A DNA stretch of 64,000 nt from Cyanoderma ruficeps (lineage: Eukaryota; Chordata; Aves; Passeriformes; Timaliidae): assembly GCA_008694505.1 (NCBI GenBank), contig VZDJ01000174.1:5350601-5414600 (forward strand), in the 5' to 3' direction. The position numbers were made by a program, and so were the translations under genes. Below the pieces are notes generated by a model that was given only the letters and a program-made list of their open reading frames with translations, was not told where the DNA came from and did no database searches. This document shows, in pieces, positions 20,971-36,095 of the stretch. How positions within the stretch are numbered: the stretch's first letter is position 1; every line of letters begins with the position of its first letter.

Positions 20971-23900
20971 CTGGAGTGCTTTGGGGAGGGGCAAGATGAT
21001 GTCCCACTTCTGCCTGGAAAAAATGGCAAGAAGATAAAAAGTAGTTGCCCTTCTCTCTCTCTGACCCATAACCGAAGCAGTTCTGTAGGACAACACGGAC
21101 ATCACTGCTTCCCCCCAGTTTGGGTGAAATATTAATATAATTTATAAATATTCCCTTTCCCTGCTCCTCAGTCCTTCACTGCATGGAGAGCAGATTTACT
21201 CCATCCTTTGTTCCCAGCCCAAATCCCAGTTCTCACAGGCACAAACTAAACAGACCTAAAGCATTGGTTTGATAATTGCCTGGAATTCCCAGCTCCGTGT
21301 TCCCTGGATTGTTCAACCACTCACAGCAGTCTCACCTAAACCCAGAGACTGCCCTCAGACTAAGCCCATCACCAGTGGTGGTGGTCCAGATTGGAAAGAT
21401 GTAGAATTACTGAATTTAGAAATACCGTGTTGGGGCCCTGCCGGGATGGCCTTGGCATGGCTACTCCAGTGCCAGTGCTCCTGGAGCTCTGGGCTCTTAG
21501 ATTCCCTCAAGCCTAGCCCCAACCCTCACAAAAAAAAACCCAAAAACAATGCCTTGTGCAGGCTGTTGAGTTCTCTGCTGGAAGAGAGGGAGCAGCTCAT
21601 CAGGAATGCACTTCTCTCTTGGCTCTGGAATGCTTTCATTATCATGCACAACCAGGATAAACAAGTGAGATTAGAAACCCTCTAAGCAAAATCTGTGCTC
21701 GGGTGAGTAGAGCTTTGCAGGAGCCATGCTAATCCTGCTCTACAAAGCACATTCCAAACATTTGGCATCTCCTGCATTTATAGTAATGAAGGAAGTCATG
21801 TCCCTGCTGGCCTTCACCCCCTTCAGGGGTATACATGGGCCCTACCTCTCAAAGTTCTTTGCCCAATGAGCCTGCCAGGGAAGCAAGCTCATGGCTGCCC
21901 TTGGAACCTGCCTCTAAATAGTTTCCTTCTGGCAGGATGATGTAGTGGAGCCTGGCTGTTATTCCTACCCCCTGGGTCACACAAGGTAGCAGTGACGTGA
22001 TGGAAGAACTTGGGCTCTGTCATGGCAACTCATCTGTCACTGCCCTGCTGAGATCTGCAGCAGAACTGGTGTCACTTTGGTGAGGAGGGGGATGGTCCCC
22101 GTGCTGCTCCACTGCCCACAGCAGGAGCTGTTTCTTGTTAGGAAAGTGAAAGGCTTTTTCCCACGCTGCCAAAGGCCATCTGTCTATTTATTTGCTGATG
22201 TCCACCCTGCTGGGAGCTGGCCCAGGTGTCCTTCCCTCCACGTTACCGTAATCGCAGAGCTTTGTGCTTTGCCCTCTCCTGCCAGAGCCCTTGGCATGGG
22301 CAGGATGAGGTGGCTGCAGCTCTGTGAGCTGGCACCTCTGCAGAGCCTGGGCAAAGCCATTCCTTTCCTTCCATGAGTATCTGAAGACTGGTACAGGCTG
22401 ACCTGGGAAGTGCTTGCCAAAAGCTGCTGATTCTTCAGTAATTCCTGTTTTCTTTGGTCCCTACAGGAGGCTGCCAAGAGAAACAGGCTTGACCAGCACC
22501 TGAAGGGGCTGCTTTACCAGCTCTGAAGGAGTATCCCCACTGCTTTGCTCCCAAAGGGAAGAGCTCGAATGCTATCCTAACCCAGGCAAACACAAATGTT
22601 GAGTTTTACTTCCACTCTGCTGGTCTGTGTCTCTGTGGGTGAACAAGCAAAGAGCTGCCAGCAGACTGCACTGGTGAGCAGAGCTGAGTGTGTTCCTGCC
22701 CACGCTATCTCGGGTTTGTTTGGGCTGGGCCAGGCAGGTGTGGCCAGGGGCGCTCTGGGGCTGTACCCGAGAGCAGATTGCAGAGAGAAAGTGCTGCATT
22801 GTTCTCTGCCTGCAGTCACCTTGCCTGAACCCGGCTCAGAAGCACGCTGGCACGGAGGGATGTGAAGGGTTATGGTAAATGTTAAGGAATAATTCTAACA
22901 TGGATCAGGAATACCCAACATAGCACTGAACTTCTGAAGGCAGATATTTCGGGTGTTCCCAAAACACTGCAGAACTGTTTGTGTAGCTGCTGTGTCTGGT
23001 TGAGCCCATTGCTATGCGCAGAGCAGCAAAGCCAGTGTTGCTATTGGACTTTTTCCTTCACTTTTTACTTCTTGAAGCCATGATTGCAGAGCAGATTCAA
23101 TTTTTTTTTTTTTTAATGTCAGAAGAAAGGGCTAAAGGCAGTAGTTAGTATTGTTTGATATTTGGCAAACCATGCTGGATTAGGGCAGGGTGAACAGTAG
23201 GAGAAATATTGGAAGTTAATTCTAATCTTGCCTTTTATATGGATTACAAATTATGTCACTAGGGACTTGTATTGCAAACTGGAGACAAGCAATCCCTTGT
23301 GATTGCTGGTGAAATCCAGCACCAGGAGGAAAAATGGAGCAGCAGCCAGCTGGGGAGACAGTGCCTTCACAGGAGCTCCTCAGCTCAGTCCTGGGGCAAG
23401 TACAGGTCCCTGATCACAAACCTCTGTGGTGGGTGTTTGACTTAAGGCCTGTCTTCTGAATCCCTTCGTCAGTGCTCCCAAGCTTCCCTCCTTGGGCCAT
23501 GAGCCAAGGAATCAGGCATATCAACCAAGAGACTGTTTGTTTTTCCACGGGCTGTGTAAATTGTGCCGGTGTTATCAGTGAAACCAGGTCTGCTCATGGC
23601 CTCCTGCTCCGCGGGCGGTGGAGGGCTCTGATCTCCTGCTCCTGTGCTTTTTGAGGGTGGGGCAACACCTTGCATGAGTTTCCAGAGCACCAAACACAAG
23701 GTGAGCACTCTGTAACTGCTTCCAAAGACAAGATGGCCTTGCCACAGCTGTGTATTTGGACTTGTAGCAGACGTGAAAGTGATAGGACATCACAGCTGTG
23801 TGGTTGTGCAGCCAGAATTGCTGAGCTTTCCAGTGGTCTTGCCCTTGCTCTGAAATAAGGACAGGAAAATGCTGTTGTTTTGAAGGTGCTGTTTATCTGG

Positions 23901-26164
23901 TTAAAGGTTTGCTCTGGTCAAGTGGGATGTAACAAGGGTGCAGGAGTTTTGAAGAAGGTCCAGGTCTGGATTTTGCTCAGATCTGGAGCAAAAGATCTAT
24001 ATCTTTTGATGGTTGGTTCAGTTCTGCTCATAGCCCCAGAGACAGAGGATTTACCCGTGGGAGATTCTGCCCTGTGCTGTTCTTCATAATCAACAACCAT
24101 CCTTGATGTACACCATGATAAGGCTCCAGGAATCCACTCATCCTGCTGTGATAAAACTACCTGTGCTGGTGCTCCAGCCCTCCACCCCTGGGCACAGCCC
24201 TGGGAGCAGCCTCTGCCTCTCTTGTGTGCTGGATTTGGCTCATACCCAGCTCTGTCTCTCTTTTGCTTCTCCCATCCTCACAAAACCAAACGTTATCTGC
24301 TCGTGTGTGTGTGTTTCAAAAGCCCTGCCAGGAACAAAGAGAAGTCCAAATATTTGTGTTGGGCTGTTACTCTTTCCATTGAGGCGATAAATGACAGACT
24401 GCAGCAGAGTCTTTGTGTGGGATTTCCACTGTACTGGCTCCAGCTTCACAACCTCACCGAGATGAAACACCTACAATTAACAGTTGGGTTTTAATTCCAG
24501 GGAAAATGACTGAGTTTGATTGAAACACAGCCTTAAAAAAAAAAAAAACAAAACCAAAGAAAAAACCCAAAAACCAAAACAAAAACTCACAAACAAACCA
24601 ACCACAAAAAATCTGGGAAAAATCATCAGACCTTCGCTGTGTCAGATGAGAAGGGCCTGGTCTCTGTGTGCAGTTTCATGCAGAACAGCACTTTCACTCT
24701 GAACTCTGGGAGCTCTGTAGGTGATTTCTGTCCCAGTGCCTGGGACACAAGCTGTCAGTCTGCACTCAAATATTTCAGAGCTGCTTTCCTCTGCAAAGTT
24801 CCAAGCTTAAAGCCATGTGGAGGCCTGAGTTTCCTTGGGACCGAACCTCTTTTTATCTGAGCTGACAAGGGGGATGAAGATGTTGGCTACCAAATTAATT
24901 CCTGAACTTCAGATCTCTGCTTCTGGGAAGCTGCTGGGCTTCAGTGCTTGGTAAACCCAGGAAGAGAATGGTGAGACAGCTCCAGGTGTGAGGTAGCTCA
25001 GGACACAGGCTGGTCTGGTGTCACTGGGCCTGTTCAAAACTTGGGATAAAGGAAGGAAAGGCATAATCCAGCCTTGTGGGTTTTCACATACCAACATGCC
25101 AGAAAAATTCTGTTTTCTTTCTCAAATAAACTTGGTGCTCCCTGCTAGGGCCACCATGAGTCTTCTCACTCAGAAGTTTCTTATCAGGAATTCATTAGCC
25201 CTGAAACCTTAAGGATTGACTCTTCAAACATAAATACTCCCTATAATTACATTATCTTTGTGCTGTACTTTGGATGATATCTTTAGTGTTTCATTTTTCA
25301 CAGCAGACAGTACTAATCTTATAACATCAAGTTAACTCACATCTACTTTGGGCAATTGAAAAGCTATCAAAAATGACAGGAGCTTCAAAAAAAAACAATA
25401 TCAGAAAAAAATCATGTCAAAAATCTTTCTGGGTTCTTTTTTTATCCTATTCATTACACACGGCAGAGAAAAGAAGCACTGTTTGAGTCTGCTTCAGCTG
25501 CTGTTTCCAAGGAGGATCCATTTTGGCTGACTCTTTAAGCTTCTTCCTACTTAGGTCACTTCTGAGATCACATAAGAGCTGAGGAACCTCCCAATAGCTT
25601 GTTTCACTAAGCACTCTGTCCTGTTTTGGCTTCTGGGCTCAGGCTGGCACTTGGCAGTTACACCTACCTGGGCTGTAATAAAGAATGTAGATATTCCAGG
25701 CAGAGAGTAGAAGGCAGATAGAATCTATATTGTACACATAAGAACTGCCTAAATTCAATTTATTACCACAGCCAGACCCTAATCTTCACTGACTGACACT
25801 TTTGAGGAGGGGGTAGCAGAGGGATGAATCCTTTACTGTCCTTGAGTCTTCATTCCTGGCAGTTGGGAGAGGTCAAGGGTACAAGGAGAGAATTTTGCCA
25901 AACATATTTATTTTTCAAGATAATTGAAACATAGATCTCAAATCCTTTGCCAAGGCTATGTGTGCATCACTATTTAAAGCAAGTTTATTGATAACAGTTC
26001 TTGCAATCAGTACAAGGAATTCTGTTGGAAATTTTCTGGAAAATACGTGTAAATATACAGCAAACTTGTTACAGCCAAGTGCATGATAAGGGGAATTACT
26101 CTTTAATGAAATTAGAGGGTAAACAGCGAAGAGGCCTTGAGTTTGGAGGTTTTTTTGGATAACA

Positions 26165-26190
26165 CACACACACACAAAAAAAAAANAAGC
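26165..26190. repeat. CA and poly-A tract with an unresolved base
   Basis: A short CACACA run leads into about ten A residues, an N at 26186 and AAGC. It may be a microsatellite or a retroelement tail. Confidence 0.7.
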
Positions 26191-29100
26191 AGATGGTAAG
26201 TAAGCCAGTAATGTATAATCTGGTCACTTAATGTAGCTACAGAATGCTCTCATTACATATATTCTCCTATTCTCCTGAAATTTTTCATCTCCCCTCCCCT
26301 CTCATCTGATAAGCCATCAGCCAGGGATCCTGGCAGGCTTGTCCACCAACCCTGTGGTTCTTCATTCCCACTTTCAGCCTCCAGTGAGGAGGGTGTGGCC
26401 CTCCAATGAGGAGGCATTTGTATGGAAGCAGCCTAACCCTGGCACGTCTGTTCTGAGCAGCTGAAGGAGCCTTGCCATGGAAAAACAATGAGTGACCGGC
26501 CCAAAGCTGGGATGTGGAGTGCTGCTCAGGAGCTCAGTGACTCGTGCTGTGGGTGCAGCGATGCCCTCACATGGCCCATGCCAAGCTGCTGGCCAGGGCC
26601 AGGCAGGGACATTCCCTGGGTGATGCAGACAGCTGTGCTACCTGGGTCATGGGGAACTGGCCAAAGGATGACATGGGGGACACTTGACTTGCTGTGCAAC
26701 AGCAGGCCCTCCATGATTCAGATAAGAGCACACTTATGCTGTTAAAATGGTATCATTTGCTCCAGGACACATTTGTGCATAGTCTGTCTAAAGGAATCCA
26801 ACCACAAGAATTTCCCTGATCAAATTAGGCAGGTTGGCTCGACGTGGGTGGGTTTGTGGGTGGCAGTTCTCATCCTCAGTGACAGAACGGACTTGCAGTG
26901 CCTGGCAATGTTTGTGTTTCCATTGTTTCTGGTATATTTTCTCTTTTTATATGTATTTCTTTAAGTTCTCTTGGGGCATCCTGTTTAAATGTGGGGAACC
27001 GTCCTCTGAAGCTCACTGTCAGAAAAAACTAAACCTCCCATCTCCAAAGGCCTGTTCCTCCCAGCTCTCCCTCACCTGGGATGATCACAGTGAACATGTA
27101 GGCATGACAGGGAATGAGTGTGCACCTTGCTATGGCTGTTCCTACCCATGTCCAATAGCTTTTTCTGTGTCACAGTCACAGGGGACAGCTCCTCTGTGCC
27201 TTACACAACAGGCTGTGCTCACACAGGTATCAGCCCATTTCTTCTTTATCATGGCCTCAATTTCATGTCCCGTGACACATTAAATTGATGTCACAATGAT
27301 TACACATGCCTTTCAAGTTGATTCTCCTCCTCATAAGCATGTAGCTGGCATGAGCCAGCTCCTCTGCTGGCTCAAGTCAGTGTAATTAGAATTGTTTCAT
27401 CTGGCTGAGGGAGCCCCAAGCTCCTACATGGGTGCTACAGTACATTGAGAATGGTTGAGTAAGGTCTGAAAACATACAGCCTGAGGATGATGAAGCACTT
27501 GGAGTTTTAAATGAAAGATATTATATTAGTTTAAAAGATTAAGACTGTTGACAGAAAAATCTGATTCTCAATGTAAAATCAGAAATCTAAAGCAAGTTGT
27601 GCCAAGCTCAAAGCCTAGTCTTGTGAGCCAAGGGATAATGTCACTCAAAATAAACAAGTTCTCTTAAAAACAAATAGTTCCAGTGTTCCTCTCCTTCCCC
27701 TAGCTGCCATTTAAACTCTATTCTTTTGCTTTTTGGTTTTCCCTCTTTATCCATCATATATAGCTTCTGAAGGAGAAAATCTTAAACATACAATCAGTAT
27801 TGCTGAAAGGATACAATATCTTATTTAAACCAAACTGACTGTTATGCTTTGAATGGAAAATGTACTACATTGCTCCCTAAGCTTAGGTCTGTAATATTAT
27901 GTCTACACAAGAGAACTCAAACAGGCCTTTAGGGTCCTGGATAAGGGAAGGGTCAGACTGAGACTGAATGCCAAATTAAAATTATGGGGCATTTTCTATC
28001 TCCTGTATGTCCCATAGTGGACAAGCTTTCCAACACCAGTTCCTTTGTATTCCTCAGAAATTTATACCTTTGACTAGCATGATCTCAGGCTTTCCTGTGG
28101 CCTCTGTTACTGCAGTTATCAATTGCCCCACAATATTTATTGTATTTCATCCTCTCTACTCTGCAATTCCACTCACCTTATTTTACAGAGGGACAGAGGT
28201 ATAGAGGGGTTAGAGGTGTCTGTGCATGACTTAATTCTCATTTTGTTGTTGCTAATGAAGAGGTGCCCAGAGCTTCCCAGGAAATTCATTGCAAACCAGG
28301 GAGCACAAATTCACCCAGGACTTTGGAAATGTGTGTTCAAACCCTCTCTTCCATGCCCTGTCTGTGAGGTCAGACTATTCTTTTTATAGTGTTGAGCAAG
28401 TTCATAACCTTTTTACAGAAGAGGAGACAGATAACCTCATTTACCGTATTTTATCTTGTGGTACATTTATGGCTCCATTCTGCTTCCCATGTGTTTGTCT
28501 GATTTTGTTTATTTGCTCCAGAATGGAAGGGAATTGCAATTAAATACAAGTGGTATTAATAGCTTGTTGCATGTGGTTCTGCTTTCTGTAACCAGATTAT
28601 ACTAATGTTGCTATTCAAGCCTTGAAGCTGCAAAAAGTGTCCCATCCTAATTACATAAGCCCAGCTGAGGTCCCTTGATAATAGGTGAGTGCATAAAACT
28701 CTTCCTGACGAGTTTCTCACGAGTCAGAGGATGTTGGTATCCTGCTTATTATGACTTAATTTTTAAAAGGCTCTTGTCAACCAATAACCCAATAACTTTT
28801 CTTCCCTCTGGGTTTTGTTAGGTTAATCCGTGAGTCATGGAATATTTGACTATGAATTCATGACTCATGGGAAAGCACCACAGCCATCACAGTCCTGGAT
28901 GATCTTGCTGCCTGGTACTGCCCAGTCAAGTGCCTTCCCAATGCTTGGACGGACATCACAAAAGCCAAAACCCTCTACTGGGAAATATTAGTGTTAACCT
29001 GGCTTATTAGCAGAACGATTCTCATGATTTGTACCCAGCTCTGGGGAGAGCATTGGCGATGGACAGAGAATTCAAAAAAAAAACCAGGGTCAGCTTTTTT

Positions 29101-32100
29101 TCTCTTATTTTTATTCAGATATTTGCTTTTATCGGTGATGGTGTCTTGCTGCATTTGACAAGGGACAAATGACAAATGCTGAGCTGTGTACATATCTGAT
29201 CTTTAATTGGGCAGAACCATTACTGCATTAGTTGCTACAAGAATCAAAGTAGTACAGAAATAATGATGAGAAATTAGGTCTTTTAAGGCTTTGTCATTTA
29301 CACAGATAAGGGAATGGGAAAGATAGCAGTCTAGGGGACTGAAATACCAGTTGGTTTATTTAATATATATCCATATTTTAAAAAATGTTTAATGCATTTG
29401 AAAGCACTAAACACAAAAGAAATCTTTCTCATGATCCACCGAGAGCTTTTCTTGCATGCCACTAATTGCTGCAGGCTTTCATGTGGGAGAATGGTCTGTC
29501 CAGTTTCCTAGAAATGCACAAAGACAAGGAATCATTGCTTTGGAGTGTTGCAACACGGGGACAGATCCCAGCTGCTGCCCCCAGCAGTGTCCAGCCTCAC
29601 TGCAGGGAGCTTCTGTGCTGCCTTTCACATTCCTGTGAGCAGCCTGTCCTTGCACTTGAGAAAACTGATAACAGGTCCAGAGGAAGAGCCTGAGCTTTTC
29701 TTTTTTCAGCTGATCTTTCTGTGTATCCATAGGAGTGGTACTAGCATGGTAACTTTCAAGGCCTGTTTTTGGAGTAACTCCTCACTCTGGGCTTTTAGAG
29801 AAACTTTCAGCCTCTGCCCAAAACCAAAACACTGAAAACAAACCACAGAATGGGAGAGAGAACTGGGCATGACACAATTTGCTTATCCAAGGACGCAGTT
29901 TGTCCTTGACTGTGTCACTCCTGCCAGATGTTTGCCCAACTTGTCCCAGGGAGGCTGTAGCAGTGATGTGGGCATGCTGCCCTCCTGAACCCATCAGCAG
30001 GGGGAGAGATCTCCTTCGTGACTGGTGAAGCTTCTGATACCTCATCCTATCTCCTGTGGCCATTCCTTGCTGTTATTCACACATCTGTAAATAAAGGAAG
30101 CTATCATTTCTGCCCAGCCTTTACACTGGATGAGTAATGCCCTGGCTGGAACAATGCCTACTTAAAATTGTATGTGCTACTGGTCTGCTTGAAAACAGAG
30201 ACACCTCCGAGCCAGTTAGTCATAAAGAGGAAAGTTTATTAACAATCCCTTCCCAAGGCAAAGCTGGAAGCTTGCTGGAAGCAGTTAGGAATCCCAAATG
30301 AGCTGGTCCAATGAGCAAAGTGCTCCCGGCTGTGCCTCCCTTCTCCTGGGGCAGCAGGAGAAAGAGCCCAGCTGCAAAGAAAATGCCTGAGAATCCTATT
30401 TTTAAACTGGTGCATGTCCTTGACCTCCCAGGTTCATGACAGAGAGGAAAAAATGACTGTTCTACAAGCCTGCATTCTTCTGCAGCTCTTTTCTGTAATC
30501 CAGCAGTGAAAGGGGGTTAAACCTGCTCTTAAATGGGCACTTCTTAGAGAAGGAAAAGCAACTCAGCCTCTGATTCTTAACAGGACAGTTACAGGTTCCT
30601 CTGGGAAGTCACTGCAGTATTGTATTATTGTAGATTTCATTGGTGATTTTTGTCTCAAGGCTGCTTTTGAGAAGGATAGAGATGCCAAAGGTGACATGTG
30701 AATTCACTGTCCACCTAGATTGCTTTGGAAAGCCTTTTGGGCTGAAGAGTTCTTTCTGACCATGAATTTGAGCTCTCTCCTAGAAAAAAGAGATGGTCCT
30801 TAAACCTGAAGGCTTCCACTGTATTAGTTATGCAGAAGCCACCAAAGCAGGGGCTGGTGCTGGAGCTGCTGCAGAGGATCCCGTTGACTTGAAAGGACAT
30901 TGGAGGGGATCCCAGAGCTAAAGTGAGGCCCATATCCCTCCCTGAACAAACCCTGGCTTCACCAGGACTGACACGAGGGACCCCATGGATGGCACACACC
31001 AAAGTGTGTGTGTGGCTGTAAGGGAAGCTGAGGGTGATGAGAGTGGGTCTGTTCCAAACCAAGACAGAGACAACATCTTGTAAGGAACTGCACAATAGAA
31101 CCTGCTGATTTATGGACAAGCAGTACTTGTTCTGGCAAAAAATAGCTTCCAATTAGCCTGAAAACAGACTGCTCTGGGTGGATTTGCAGACTCTTATTTA
31201 TTGGCAAACTTCATTTTAATATAATCAGCCGCTTGACAGGCAGGTTAGGTAACGATTCTTGATGTGAGCACTAACAGATTTGAACACTGAGGACAGCCTT
31301 TAGTGCCCAGAACCCTCTACCAGTAGCTGAAATGCATTTGATATTAAAATGCCATGGGAACCCAGGAAGCCCCTTGCCAGAGCACCTTGCTGAGTAAAAC
31401 GCTGCCTTCAATAATTCACAATGTCTGTTCAGCAAGCTGGAGTGTATGTGCAGGCAGGGGGGTAATAAAACATCTCAGACCTGGCCTGCCAGGATAATTC
31501 AGTGGCTAGTTAAATCTCTCAGCACTATTAATCAATAAAGTGGCTCACAGCATAAATAAATCCAGAATGTAATATGACAGGGCTATGCAATCACATGAAA
31601 AGTGACTCCCCCTCTCCTGTGTGTGATGCTAAGTGTCACGCTGCTCCAGCAGTTATTTGAATAACCTCAGTGCTCTAATACTTCAATTATTCAGACCTCC
31701 CACCAGTGTTATCCCATATTTGAATGTCACCTATATGTTTTAAACTCTGCTCTGTGTGTAATGCAGGGAGCTGGCTGTGAAAGTTAAGGGAGCAGGTTGC
31801 AAACTCCATCACTTAATTCATTGTCTCATTCCACCGATCAAGAACTGATGTTGTGAGTGGAGGATCACTCCTTTCCTAAGACAAAAGCATTTTACCAGAG
31901 CTGGAATGATGTTTCTGCAGGTCCCTGGTGAGGTATGAACAAACACCCTTGACACAACTTATACTGCTGCTGTAAATCTGCAGATGTTTTCAGAGCTCCA
32001 AACTCCTTCAGCCTCTGTAGGAATGCAGCACAACAAGGCAGTGTTCAAAACTCACTTCTGCTGGTGAATTTGGTGCAGTTGTACTGTAATCTCTGTTTTA

Positions 32101-35100
32101 TCCTTACTGTACCTGATCCAGAATCCAGCCTACTAGGAGACATCAGAAACCAGTATGATTAAACAATGTAATTTTAAATTCCCATTAAATTCAGCCTGTA
32201 GCTTCCCTTCTATTCATTAATGCCAGGCTAATATTTACTTTTACAATTTACAGAAATTTGTAGACCTTCCACATATTTCTTCCACCAAACTGATCTTTAG
32301 CCAGGCACTGCATATTCAGTACCTTCACTGCTTCCTGAAGAACCTGGCAAAAATTCCAGCTTTCAGGTTAGTGTTGGCTCTGCCCAGATACTGATGATTA
32401 TGCTCAGCCATTAGGATGTTTGAGGAAAGCGGATGTGTAACTGCCTTAACATGTCTGAATTTGCATCACATTTTGAATCCACATGAATACAGAGTCTGCT
32501 TTTCATCCAGATGTACTCTGAAGCTCTGATCTTTCCTCCTGTGCTACTCTGTCCATCTTCTTTGGCTGTGAAGTATCCAGAGTAAGTTTCAAGCACACAT
32601 TGAAGAAAATAATTACTCAGCAGCAGCACACCTACAACTGAGCTACAGCACATGTTGAAGCTCATCTTCAGGCTTCAGTGCTCATTTCCCACAAAGAGCA
32701 AATGTGGGACCAATTATAAGGCTCAGCCCATGTGCAGTAACATGTTCAATCACATCTTGCTCTTGTGCCCAAGTCTCACAGTCCAGCACTTCCTCCAGAA
32801 ATATTGATTTGCTGTCCTGGCCCTTATTGCTTGTGTCCCTGGGGCAGTTGCTGTAATGAAAAGATTACACAGGAGGGCCTTGGAGATCCCCTCTGCATGG
32901 AGCAGGACTTTGATCTCAGAACAGAGATACACAGCAAGGGAAAGAACTGGTTCTTTGTGATTGTATCTGGGCAAGGATTCCCAGCTTCTGATCTTTCACT
33001 GGGCACTGTGGGAAGCACCAGGCTGGAGCTGCTGAACTAGAAAAGCCAAAACAAGATCTTGGGAAAGATGGCTGGCTGGCCCACAGCAGATGCTTAATAC
33101 ATTAAGAAACTGGAGCTGTCTAGAAAGCCATCATGAAAAGATGGAAATTTCCTAATGGAAATCTTTATTCTGTCTTTGTTACAAATCTATACTCTGAGTT
33201 TGCTTACATAATTCCCTCACACTTCTGTAGCTTTAACCAACTCCCCAGCTCAGAGATAATTACATCGTGCCTCTGCAGCCAAGAGGTAAGGATGGCACTC
33301 TTGGATTACAGGAGGCAGAAACAGCCATACTTATGACTCCTGATTAAAACATGGTATTGGAAAAGAGTATTACTTGAGTCATCAGGGTATCACTTGACCA
33401 TCTCTTTCCTTTACATTTAAATTAGAAGAAAGAATAAAGTTGCGTTAAATTAAAATGAGAGTTTCAAGACAGTATTTCAAGGCTTCCCACAGTGGGTGTA
33501 TTGTATGCTTATATTATTCTCCACCCATTGTAAATCTCAGCAGTAGATCTTCCCCCACTGATGTTTTGCATTAGTAAATTGAACTCTCTACTCTGTCCCC
33601 TCAAAGATTAATGCCTCCATCTGAGGAAGTAGTTGAATACGTGCTGGTAGTAGTGCTTTCATGATTAGCAAATGGGAGACTGTGGGAGGAGAACAGAATT
33701 TGCATGTGCTGGACGTTGGCCTAAACATACTCTCACTGAATTCTGGATATCAGGGAAGAATTGATACAGCACAAGCCTTTAATCAGCAAACCACATAAAA
33801 AAAATAAAAAGGAAAATTCCTACATTTAATTAAAAAGCTTTTCAGCCCACTTTGTTCCAAAATGAACAAATGTGTCTGCAGAGTGCACTCCAAACATCTC
33901 AAACCCATATTTGCTGTCAAGGGGCATTACATTTTATTAGTGGTTGTGGGGGAAGTTTCTACAATTTGTAGAAGTTAGAAATATTTTCACCAACCTATTT
34001 TTTTGAAGACACACAATTTAAAGATGTTAATTGCTACAAATGTTAAACTGATCATTCAAAGAGAGTATGATGCCTCATACGCCCAAGGCATCCAGTACTA
34101 TTTGGTCCTAATCCTAGTACAGACTTTTATTCTGCTATCTTGAAGTCCCTTTTGCTCACTAGAAAGCTATCCAGTGAGCCTACTTAAAAACAAAACAAAT
34201 TTGCCTAAAACAAAACCAGAATGTCAGCAGAGAGAAGGTTGACTTTGCCACCTGCCAATGTAAACAGCTGCATGCAAAGAGCTACCTTAGGACCCACGTT
34301 TAGTCAAATCTAACTTATGTTTAACTCTTTTTTTTTTTCCACAACCAAAAGCACGTGAAGGAACAAATAAGCACACTCAGTACAGAACAAAGGACATTCA
34401 TCGCTGGGATATTTTGGCCTCTAATTGAACAGCAGTCATATCAATTTCCTCCTTCAGCCAGGACTGCGTGTCTTTGCTGTGCTGGGGAAGGAAAGGCAGA
34501 AACACCTGTGGGCACTGAAGATTTTACCACAGTTCTTGCAAGAGTGCACTTGCTAACCAGAGTGCTCTGGCTGCTTTCCAGCCAAGGCAGATACAAGATT
34601 TTGCCTGCCTAGAATCATCTAAGTAGTTTCAAAACATTTTCTTCACTCCCTGCCTTAAACTTTTGCAACTATTACCTTCTGCATTAGAGCCAGTGGCTTT
34701 TAACAAGGGGTAAAATTAATTCCCAAGTCTGTCATTTACCAAGTACCATTTTTTCTTTGAAAATTTGATGATGTTTGACATTTTTACTGGTTTCTGCGGT
34801 TTTAAATTAACCCTTTATGATCATTGACAAAGGCCTGAAATTGTAGATATGGATAATACAGAAGTGTGAAAGAAAACAAGTAGCTAAGTATATAGTGGGG
34901 TTTTTTAAGCAGTTTTAAAACTAATTTCTGCTGAAATCACAAAGGTGCTCTACTCTTGTTTTGGTTTAAAGGTTACTTCAACAGAGGCAGTTTTCAGATT
35001 CCTACTGGAGAAATCCTTGTCACTTTCAAGCTTGTTGTTGTCCCACCAAGCACTAAACTGCTGGAATTTGAGATGCCCATCACTACCAGTCAGGCACCGC

Positions 35101-35259
35101 TACTTTGAAATTGGCATTTAGTACACACTGTCATTTTCCCCACTAAAACTTTAAGTGGAGGAAGGTACCCGAACACCAGTTACCTAGGAACCAAGGACAA
35201 CAGACTATGGGCCAGATACCGTATCAGCCAGCTAATGCCTTTGTGTAGATAACATGTCC

Positions 35260-35600
35260 TGACGCGTGAAGTGCTGCTTGTGCCCAACTTCTGCCGAGAA
35301 TGGTGATAACTGCAGCCACCCAGCGTCACCACACGAGCACCCTGTGTGCTCCGGGTGTCTGCGGAACCGCTGGCATCACCCGGGCCGTGCGTGCTTGGAA
35401 CTGCAGCGCTGACACAGGTCGCCACACGGGTCGATACCTCGCAGTTGTGTAAAAAACAAACCTCAGGCAGAGCGTGCGAGCAGCGGTGCTGCCCACGAGG
35501 CGCGTTGTTGTCCTTTGCAGTTGGAATATGACGCTGTGATAAGTGTACAAACAGGAGCGAGTGCGCAAGCGGCGTGGACACTGCCAGGGTAGGTGGATTT
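35260..35600. promoter_or_regulatory. CpG-rich patch about 1.7-2.1 kb upstream of ULK1
   Basis: CpG density is clearly raised (for example CGGAACCGC, CCGGGCCGTGCGTGC, GGTCGCCACACGGGTCGATA). It is separate from the main ULK1 island and lies on the far side of the CR1 copy. It may be an alternative promoter or an old repeat. Overlapping open frames look like composition effects. Confidence 0.3.
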
Positions 35601-36045
35601 GGGCAGCCTGGAGCAGAGGATGGGGCAAATGCATGAGAGATTCCCGCCAGGGAGGGAATGACCTGTGAGCCCACACCCACAGGGCAGAGCTTGTGGGTCA
35701 CTGCGCAGCAAGAGACTGGGGATGGTCAAACCATACAGCACGTTCAGGGCTGGAAAAGTTTCTGATCGCAACAGTGATTCCACGCTGAGGTGTGGAGCAG
35801 GACATCGAGAAGAGTCCATCAGAGGAGAGCTGCATGGAGGCATCCTCGGGCACTTGTGGAGGCCCGGCTGGCTCCCCGCGGAGGAGCCGAGGTGCCCTGG
35901 CACAGGAGCGGGTGAAGGGCCAGAGCCTGTGGAGGAGGAGGTGGGCTATACTGGGGGAGAGGAAGGGGTGCTCGGGATACTGGGACCAGATCCACCTGGA
36001 CACTTTACAGCTCCCGGGGTGAACTTCACCCAACCAGACCCATTT

Positions 36046-36095
36046 GTTTAATTGTTTGAAACATCGCTTGGTTTAATTGTTTGAAACATCACTTG
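36046..36095. repeat. 25-bp tandem duplication
   Basis: GTTTAATTGTTTGAAACATC plus five bases (CGCTTG/CACTTG differ by one base) occurs at 36046-36070 and again at 36071-36095. It abuts the 5' edge of the CR1 copy. Confidence 0.85.

Larger units (their letters stand above)
19751..36095. other. Intergenic region between SUSD2 and ULK1
   Basis: No open frame here shows a recognisable domain, consistent splice signals or a plausible multi-exon chain. It contains homopolymer and A-rich tracts (23099-23114, 24535-24610, 26165-26190 with an N at 26186), a CpG and E-box rich patch near 20330-20970, and a second CpG-rich patch near 35260-35600. About 31400-31800 is AT-rich with homeodomain-like TAAT cores, possibly a regulatory element, but this is unproven. 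Confidence 0.6.

Noticed and set aside
35180..36051. Overlapping long open frames on both strands near 35.2-36.0 kb
   Set aside because: They lie in a CpG-rich patch, show no domain or conserved motif, and lack convincing splice partners.
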